Below, piece by piece: positions 56,965 through 64,000 of a stretch of 64,000 nt of DNA. This DNA comes from Vanessa cardui (lineage: Eukaryota > Arthropoda > Insecta > Lepidoptera > Nymphalidae), in contig NC_061134.1 in assembly GCF_905220365.1 (NCBI RefSeq), positions 4,975,001 through 5,039,000 on the forward strand. Reading direction: 5' to 3'. The translations under genes were made by a program, and so were the position numbers. The first letter of the stretch is position 1, and the number at the start of each line of letters is the position of its first letter. The notes beneath the pieces were generated by a model. The model had not been told where the DNA came from. It searched no databases and worked only from the letters and a program-made list of their open reading frames with translations.

Positions 56965-59900
56965 ATGACGATAAAAAATAAAACAGAAGAAACTAAGAAG
57001 GAAAAAGTAGATCCAGCACCTTCAGCAAATGATGATTTGGTATATATATTTTTATTTGTTATAAGAAATCTTCTGATGAATCGCCTGTTATATTAATATT
57101 TATTTACAGTCTGAAGAAGATAAACGACTCCAAGAGGAGCTTAACATGCTGGTTGAGAAACTTGTGGTATGTTTTCAATCACATATGTACAAAATGCGTT
57201 TATATTGATGCACGTAGACAACCAAATAATTTTATAATTTTTCAGGGCAATGAAGTCGATCTCTACTTACCAGCATTGCAAATGTTAAGCAACCTAATCA
57301 GAACATCTACAACGTCTATGACCTCTGTGCCTAAGCCATTGAAGTTTTTAAGAGAACACTATCCAGCTCTTAAACTAGTGTATGAAAAAATCGTAGATGA
57401 AAAGACAAAGAAATATTGTGCTGATGTGGTTTCAGTCCTTGCAATGGGTGTCAGTGGCTCTCCTGTAAGTTTTAGACACTAAATTACTATATTTAGTCTT
57501 GTCTATTATTTTATTTAAACACTGTTTTTTTTCTAGGATGCTGCTGAAAAACGTGAATGTCTTAAATATTGCATGCTGGGAACTATGTCAAATGTAGGTG
57601 AATGGGGTCATGAATATGTTAGGTAAGAAACTAATCTTATGTAGTTAAGTTTAAAAACACAAATTTAAAATACTTTTAGTAATATTTTTATAAACAAATC
57701 TTCACAGACAACTTGAAGGGGAAATTGCTGAAGAATGGAACATAGAGAATATGAACACACTAATGCCTCTTGTCCGTGATGTGGTGGCTTTTGATATGCA
57801 ACATTCTGCTGAGATACAAGCTTGTGATTTGCTTATGGAGATTGATCGTTTAGATCTTCTTTCTCAACACATGGACCAGAGTAATTATCCCCGTGTGTGT
57901 CATTATTTAATTGGGTAAGTTTTTTATTTTCTTAACCCTTTTTTTAACACTATAAATATAATATAGACATAGTTGCCAAGACTTGTTTATAAAACTCTTA
58001 TTTAATTCTGTAAGCTCTGCCTTGACCACCATTTAGGTGAGAGATCAAGGCAGTGCTTACATTGCATTTATAGAAAAGAAGAATTATATATTTTTTTACT
58101 TGTAACTTGTACCTTTCAATATGTAGAATAAGTAAATATATATACATATCATAAGATATGACAACTAATGTGTACTAAAGAAGTTAAAAATTATATTACA
58201 TATTATGTGTAAATGTAAATAAAGCAAACAAAAGGCTTAGAAAATAGAATTGTCTTTGTTAAATATGATATGTAAACAAAGGAACCAAACTTTAAAAGGT
58301 AGTAAATTTAAGGACCACCCTGAGCGATTAAGAAGTAAATGTTAGCTTTATCTAAAATACATCATTTAAAATTTGACTACCTAACTACAGTGAAGTTATA
58401 GTATTTTAATATTTTTATTTTGTGTATTTTTAGTTGTGCTAGTTATGTTGTGGAGCCGGAGTCTACACAGATTTTGCAGGGTGTCTTAGATACATACTTG
58501 CGTTTTGGAGAGTATCCTCGTGCTTTACTGGTAGCAATGCAGCTGCATGACAAAGCTAAATGTGAAGAAGTATTCAACGCTTGCAATGACCCGTAAATAA
58601 AAATTATTAATTATAATTATTTTATAATAACATACTTTGGGTTCATTATTGACATAAAAATTTTTTTTAGATTGATTAAGAAACAACTATGTTACATGCT
58701 GGCACGGCAGTATGTGCCGTTGGAATTGGAAGATGAAGATCTCCGGACAATATTATTGAATGCTCACATTAATGACCATTTTTTAAGCTTAGCTAGAGAA
58801 GTAAGTATTATATAAAGAGATTATATGTACCAATCCAATTCTGTGAATTACATATAATTATTTATTTTATAATAATAATTAATATATATAATGTGCATTG
58901 TTCTATAGCTTGACATTATGGAGCCTAAAACACCTGAAGAAGTATACAAAACTTGGCTAGAATCTGCTGGTTCAGCACTACGCCCTTCATTGCTTGCTGA
59001 CCACCCAGTTGATTCGGCCCGACAGAATTTATCAGCAACTTTTGTCAATGCATTTGTTAATGCTGGTTTTGGTAGGGATAAGCTTGTTACTACTGAAGAC
59101 GGAAACAAGTGGATGTATAAGAATAAAGATCATGGTACGATTTTATCAAATATATTAAGCAAATTAAAACACCATACATATTTATGGTATTTAAAATTTT
59201 ATTTATTTTTTAGGTATGCTTTCGGCAGCAGCATCGCTTGGTATGATCCATCTATGGGACGTAGATGGCGGACTTACACCAATTGACAAGTATTTGTACA
59301 CAACAGAGGAGCACATCAAGGCGGGTGCGCTTTTGGCTCTCGGGCTTGTCAACTGTGGTGTACGTAACGAGTGCGACCCTGCACTAGCTCTGTTATCCGA
59401 CTACGTCCTGCACTCTAGTGCTAACTTAAGGATTGGAAGTGTCTTAGGTGAGTTATTGCACTAAAATTTAAATAAAACTTAATTTTAGTAAGAGTTCTCA
59501 GCATTTCATTATGGGTAACAAATATTTGTTTAGAAAATTATGATATTTATAGAAGAAGGAAATTAAGAGTATGAGATTTTCAGGGATTCTGTCAATAAGG
59601 TATTCTCATAGGAATCTTAATTATATATTTTCTTTTCCTTGAATAAAGTAATAACTTGTCATATTATATAGTAGGGAATTGCGTTTGTCTTGAAAGAAAA
59701 ATAAAAACCATTACAGTATAACGTAATTTGTTACAGCATTTATACCATAGTATATAAGTTATTACGAGAATTTTGCAAATCTATGCATCACTTGCAGTTA
59801 AAAAAATCCGACGTGATACGGCGGTCAATCTAATTTCGTTTCTTTCATTAGCATATGCCTTACAGACTTCTATTTTAAAGTTACAGGCGCTACCATAAAC

Positions 59901-62900
59901 TAATAGTTGTTCCTGCTTACTTACATTCCTGAGCGGAATATGTGCTTCACAAAAGTAATGAAAAAAACATAATTTCGAGTATATATTTTTTTCATGTAAA
60001 TAGCAATACTGTTTTGTTTTTTTAAAAGAAAGGAGGTCACATGTATATAAAATATCAATAATAATTTTTTTATATATGTACGTGTTTGCGCAGGTCTGGG
60101 CATAGCGTACGCGGGCACGCAGCGCGAGGACGTGCTGACGCACCTGCTGCCCGTGCTGGCCGACACGGCGGCGCCGCCAGAGATCTGCGCGCTGGCCGCG
60201 CTCTCCTGCGGTCTCATCGCCGTGGGCTCTTGTAACGGAGATGTAATATTCATGATGATTCTGGAATATTATGGCTTTTCTTTCCCACTAAATATACTAA
60301 GAGATATTATTGTTATTTTTTCAGGTAACATGTGCTATCATTCAACGTCTTATCGACGATAACAAAGATTTGCACTCGTCTACTTACGTTAGATTCCTTC
60401 ACTTGGGCCTGGGACTGTGTTTCCTTGGTAAGTACAAAATAAAACTAATATTTTAACAAATTATATTTGAATGGCAAGGCCGAAATTTGTAGACCAGGTA
60501 GCCATTCTATTTTTAATTTGAAATAATGTATTATTATATGAAATAATGTATTGTATATAATTCTGGGTGGTAGGGCTTTGTGCAATCCCGTCTGGGTAGG
60601 TACCACCCACTCATCAGTTATTCTACCGCCAAATAACAGTACTCAGTATTGTTGTGTTTCGGTTTGAAGGGTGAGTGAGCCAGTGTAACTACAGGCACAA
60701 GGGACATAACATCTTAGTTCCCAAGGTTGGTGGCACATTGATGATGTAAGGAATAGTTAATATTTCTTACAGCTTCATTGTCTATGGGTGATGGTGACCA
60801 CTTACCATCAGGTGGCCCATATGCTCGTCCGCCAACCTATAATATAAAATAAAAAAAAAAAATAAAAAATAGGTTGCAAGGAGCGCACTGAGGCGACGAT
60901 GGCGGCGCTGGAGGTGCTGCCCGAGCCGCAGCAGTCGCTGTGCCAGACCACGCTCTCCATGTGCGCGTACGCCGCCACCGGAGACGTGCTCGTCGTCCAA
61001 CAGATGCTGCACATCTGCTCCAAGCATTACGACACCGATGTAAGAACACTGATTAGTTTTATTTAGTATATAATATTTTTCCCCTACTTTACCTATTCTA
61101 TTTATTTTCAAGAATGAACAATCTTCGACCGAAGACACTGCATTTAAGAAACAAGACAAAAAGGAATCCAAAGAAAGCGGGAGCACAGCGAGTGGGTCCA
61201 AAGATGACAAAAGCAAGAGTATGTTTCAGATAACATCTTTATTATTAATCATCGTTAGAAATCTTATGGAGCTTTTCGTATAGTACATTGAATAATATTA
61301 ACGTTATGACTTTAGGCAAATCTAAGGATAGCAAGGGCAAGGATAAGGAGAAGGACAAGGAAAAGGAGGCTAATAAGGAACTATCGTCGGTACAAGCCGT
61401 CGCCACGCTCGGAGTGGCCGTCATCGCGCTCGGGGAGGAGACCGGCGCCGAGATGTGCACGCGCATCTTTGGCCAGCTGGTGAGTACTTTCGAGATGGCC
61501 CAGTGGTTAGAACGCGTGCATCTTAACCGATGGTTGCGGGTTCAAACCCAGGCAAGCACCGCTGTTTCATGTGCTTAATTTGTCTTTATAATTCATCTCG
61601 TACTCAGCGGTGAAGGAAAACATCGTGAGGAAACCTGCATGTGACAAATTTCATAGAAATTCTACCACATGTGCATTCCACCAACCCGCATTATATGTTC
61701 CAAACCTTCTCCTCAAAGGGAGAGGAGGCCTTTAGCCCAGCAGTGGGAATTTACAGGCTGTTGTTGTTGTTGAGTACTTTAGAAAGATTTAGTAAAGTTT
61801 ATTTACATTTATAATCACTCAAAGTAAATGTAAATTGTGTATGAAGAGTATCAGTGTTTTATTTAAATGTTTCAAAAGAAAAATTCTGTAAAAAGGGTCG
61901 ATACGGCGAGCCTGCAGTGCGACGCGCGGTGCCGCTTGCGATCGCTTTGTGCTCCATCTCCAATCCGCAGCTGTCGGTCATTGACGTGCTCAACAAGTAC
62001 TCGCACGATTCTGACAACGACGTCGCTTACAACGCCATCTTTGCCATGGGGCTAGTTGGTGCCGGAACTAATAACGCCAGGTAATCCAGATTACGATTGA
62101 CTTTGATGACTTTAATATATTTCTAGCTCTTGCCTTCGTATCCTTGATACGTAAAGATAATTGTCTCTGTTACAGATAATCTTTTGTTATTAATGTAAAT
62201 ATTTATTTATTAAGAGCAAGCTTTTTTTCCAAAATAAGTTCATGTTTGAAAGTTTGATTGTCAGTCAGTATTTATAAAATTAGTTGGTATGGAGGCCGAA
62301 GCTGCTGTGAGGAATATCTTAAGAATGGACGGAGGATGGATATACAGTTGGGGGACAAGCAAAGAATCGATGGAGGGAGTGTGTGAAAGACGATTTGACT
62401 GGAAAGAATGTTACTTTTGAGATGACGTCAGACAGGGAAGTATGGAGGAAGACATGCTGCACCCCAAATAAAATAGGGATATAGGCAGGAGGATGAGGAT
62501 CATGAAGATGGTGGCTGAAACCACAAAATTAACTATCTATAATTGCTTTTATTTGAGTTTTCCATTTTAATTATCAAAGAAAGAAATAGTTATGATACGA
62601 CACAACTTTAAGTAGTATCGGCAAATTCAATAAAACCGATTACCGCCAATAAAAATAGCTTCCTATCGCGCCATTCGACTCTATTCTTCGCTATAGATTC
62701 TCGCGTTAGTTAAACCCAAGAAAGCAAGTACATATAAAAGACGTGTCTAATAGACGAATATATTATTATATGATGTTACAAGTTATTACGTTTGTGTAAA
62801 AAACACATTCACATAAGATATAACTTTTCATAAGATTTCATAATTTAGGATCCCGTACTTAATTCGGATGTCATCGGTTTTACGAATTGCTATGCTGTTA

Positions 62901-63740
62901 AATGCTACATATAAGTTGTATCATACTATACTATACTTTCTTTCTATAAACATATATACATAAAATTAAATCTGAGTTTAAAATTACACAGATTAGCCAC
63001 GATGCTGCGTGCTCTGGCGCTATACCACGGCAAGTCTCCGGTGCACCTGTTCATGGTGCGGCTGGCGCAAGGGCTCTGCCACGCCGGCAAGGGCACTATC
63101 ACGCTGAGCCCCGCGCATGCTGACCGCCGTCTCATCAACCAGCCCGCACTCGCCGGCCTGCTTGTTGTGCTCACAGCTTTCCTCGATTGCAAGAACAGTG
63201 AGTACTTTTGCCAAAACAGGATTGATAACTTGTAGGACATACCTTCAAGGATTCAATGATCCTCCCTAAGAGTCACAATTATAAATATGTATTAAAAAAA
63301 GGAATTAATACTATAACAATAATATTTTTATTTTCAGTTATTCTCGGAAAATCTCACTACCTCTTATATGTCTTGGCAACTGCTATGCAACCACGTTGGC
63401 TCGTGACCCTCGATGACAACCTCCAGCCCCTTAATGTTAGCGTGCGTGTTGGACAGGTATAAATGATTGCTTACATCTTTTGAGCATATTTTAATTGTTG
63501 TGACTTAAAAAATAAGATGGTTAATATATTTTATTTTTCTTATAGGCTGTGGATGTTATTGGTAAAGCAGGAACTCCTAAGACTATTGCTGGTTCACATA
63601 CACACACTACACCAGTGTTGTTGTCGTTTGGCGAAAGAGCAGAACTAGCAACTGATGAGTACATTCCGCTCTCCCCTGTCATGGAAGGTTTTGTCATACT
63701 CAAGAAGAATGAGGACAGTGTCATGGCATCAGTTCAGTAA
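56965..63740 (+). CDS. PSMD2: 26S proteasome non-ATPase regulatory subunit 2 (Rpn1)
   Basis: Largest-class base subunit of the 19S proteasome particle, docking ubiquitin-like shuttle factors and USP14/Ubp6; 928 residues. Exons: 56965-57039, 57110-57166, 57246-57464, 57537-57622, 57708-57914, 58434-58592, 58671-58800, 58909-59134, 59214-59447, 60094-60242, 60325-60427, 60873-61039, 61113-61218, 61316-61479, 61896-62080, 62992-63197, 63338-63456, 63546-63740. A charged N-terminus leads to the PC-repeat toroid (GMLSAAASLGMIHLWDVDG, KAGALLALGLVNCG, NAIFAMGLVGAGTNNAR). A Lys/Glu-rich insert lies around 61316-61380. The conserved end runs from NIILGKSHYLLYVLATAMQ to GFVILKKN. The acceptor at 61895 lacks a pyrimidine tract but keeps frame and the conserved RYGEP. 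Two SINEs abut splice sites. Confidence 0.96.
60569..60868 (+). mobile_element. SINE family S2, copy 3
   Basis: A full-length S2 (GGTAGGGCTTTGTGC to CGTCCGCCAACCTATAA plus an A-rich tail). The tail runs to within 4 bp of the PSMD2 exon at 60873, so it supplies the end of the intron. Confidence 0.85.
61491..61770 (+). mobile_element. SINE family S1, copy 8, at a PSMD2 splice donor
   Basis: A full-length S1 with A box, B box and a (GTT)n tail. Its target duplication TGAGTACTTT (61481-61490 and 61771-61780) is part of the donor GTGAGT of the exon ending at 61479. The insertion thus sits 11 bp into the intron. Confidence 0.9.
62285..62500 (+). repeat. LINE 3' remnant
   Basis: A translated stretch (WRECVKDDLTGKNVTFEMTS, then DREVWRKTCC) resembles the C-terminal end of a lepidopteran non-LTR retrotransposon polyprotein. 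The frame is broken upstream. It lies in a PSMD2 intron. Confidence 0.65.
62591..62930. mobile_element. MITE family M2, copy 2
   Basis: A second copy of the TATAGTACGACACAA-ended element (compare 25621), more diverged (TATGATACGACACAAC at the left). It is in a PSMD2 intron just before the exon at 62992. Confidence 0.8.
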
Positions 63741-64000
63741 AAAAAACTATTATAATTAAATATAGTATTAATGTTGTGATGAAGTAATTCATTTTGTAAT
63801 AATAATATGGAAAAATTAAATTTTGTTTCTTTTTTGCCCAAAATCATATAGTCCAAGCAGAAAAATGTTTATCTGTTTAGAAATAATATTAAATTCTAGC
63901 AGTATGTTTATCAATTAATCCAGTTTTTGAAATATTATAATTCTTGTCATATTGTATTTTATTGTTTTTTTTTTTAAATAACTTGTTTAAGACTGTTCTT
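63741..64000. other. PSMD2 3' flank
   Basis: AT-rich sequence after the PSMD2 stop, probably 3' UTR. Nothing else is recognisable up to the window end. Confidence 0.5.

Noticed and set aside
60782..61216. Minus-strand frames overlapping PSMD2 around 60800-61200
   Set aside because: Antisense shadows of a GC-rich exon and an S2 SINE.

Overview
The window is AT-rich eukaryotic nuclear DNA from an insect, most likely a butterfly or moth. The evidence is compact intron-bearing genes with GT/AG junctions, insect versions of conserved proteins, an ecdysteroid-pathway P450 of the shadow type, and dense tRNA-headed SINEs and MITEs of the kind common in Lepidoptera. The species cannot be named from sequence alone. 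No viral, bacterial or CRISPR material was seen. Coding models were built by hand by matching exon phases, and every model given as complete closes in frame.

Layout. 1-8534 (+): 3' part of RBM19/Mrd1, a multi-RRM ribosome-biogenesis factor whose start lies left of the window. 10263-11990 (-): TM9SF3, intronless. 12380-16600 (+): Notchless (NLE1). 16687-18293 (-): SAS10/UTP3. 19087-20211 (+): CRELD, intronless. 23629-43528 (-): a 21-exon BCR gene (coiled coil, RhoGEF, PH, C2, RhoGAP). 44193-50598 (+): ARMC5. 51232-55104 (-): CYP315A1/shadow, with COX18 (51818-52888, -) inside one of its introns. 56965-63740 (+): PSMD2/Rpn1, complete. Neighbours mostly alternate strands, giving divergent promoters and convergent 3' ends. 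RBM19, NLE1 and SAS10 are all ribosome-assembly factors. PSMD2 and ARMC5 both belong to the ubiquitin-proteasome system.

Most unusual part. The 6.3 kb intron 7 of BCR (31918-38261) carries, on the opposite strand, a cluster of small-exon genes for secreted proteins of a family I do not recognise (32736-38044). Three modules share the same cysteine rhythm, C-x4-C-x4-C-x4-C-x4-C followed by x10-11 and a sixth C. A fourth keeps the exact spacing but lacks the two central cysteines, and a fifth is divergent. The genes have signal-peptide exons, recurrent phase-1 junctions and their own poly(A) signals. This looks like a local, fast-evolving family and is the best candidate for something undescribed.

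Second highlight. Exon 2 of the shadow P450, a gene needed to make ecdysone in insects, holds a 244-bp hAT-type MITE with a perfect 8-bp target duplication. It puts an in-frame stop in the coding sequence. A possible 207-nt cryptic intron inside the element would restore the frame and leave 15 extra residues.

Repeats include a four-copy ~450-bp MITE carrying a conserved TGACGTCA, three SINE families, four other MITE families and a LINE remnant. Several lie within a few bases of splice sites or poly(A) signals.
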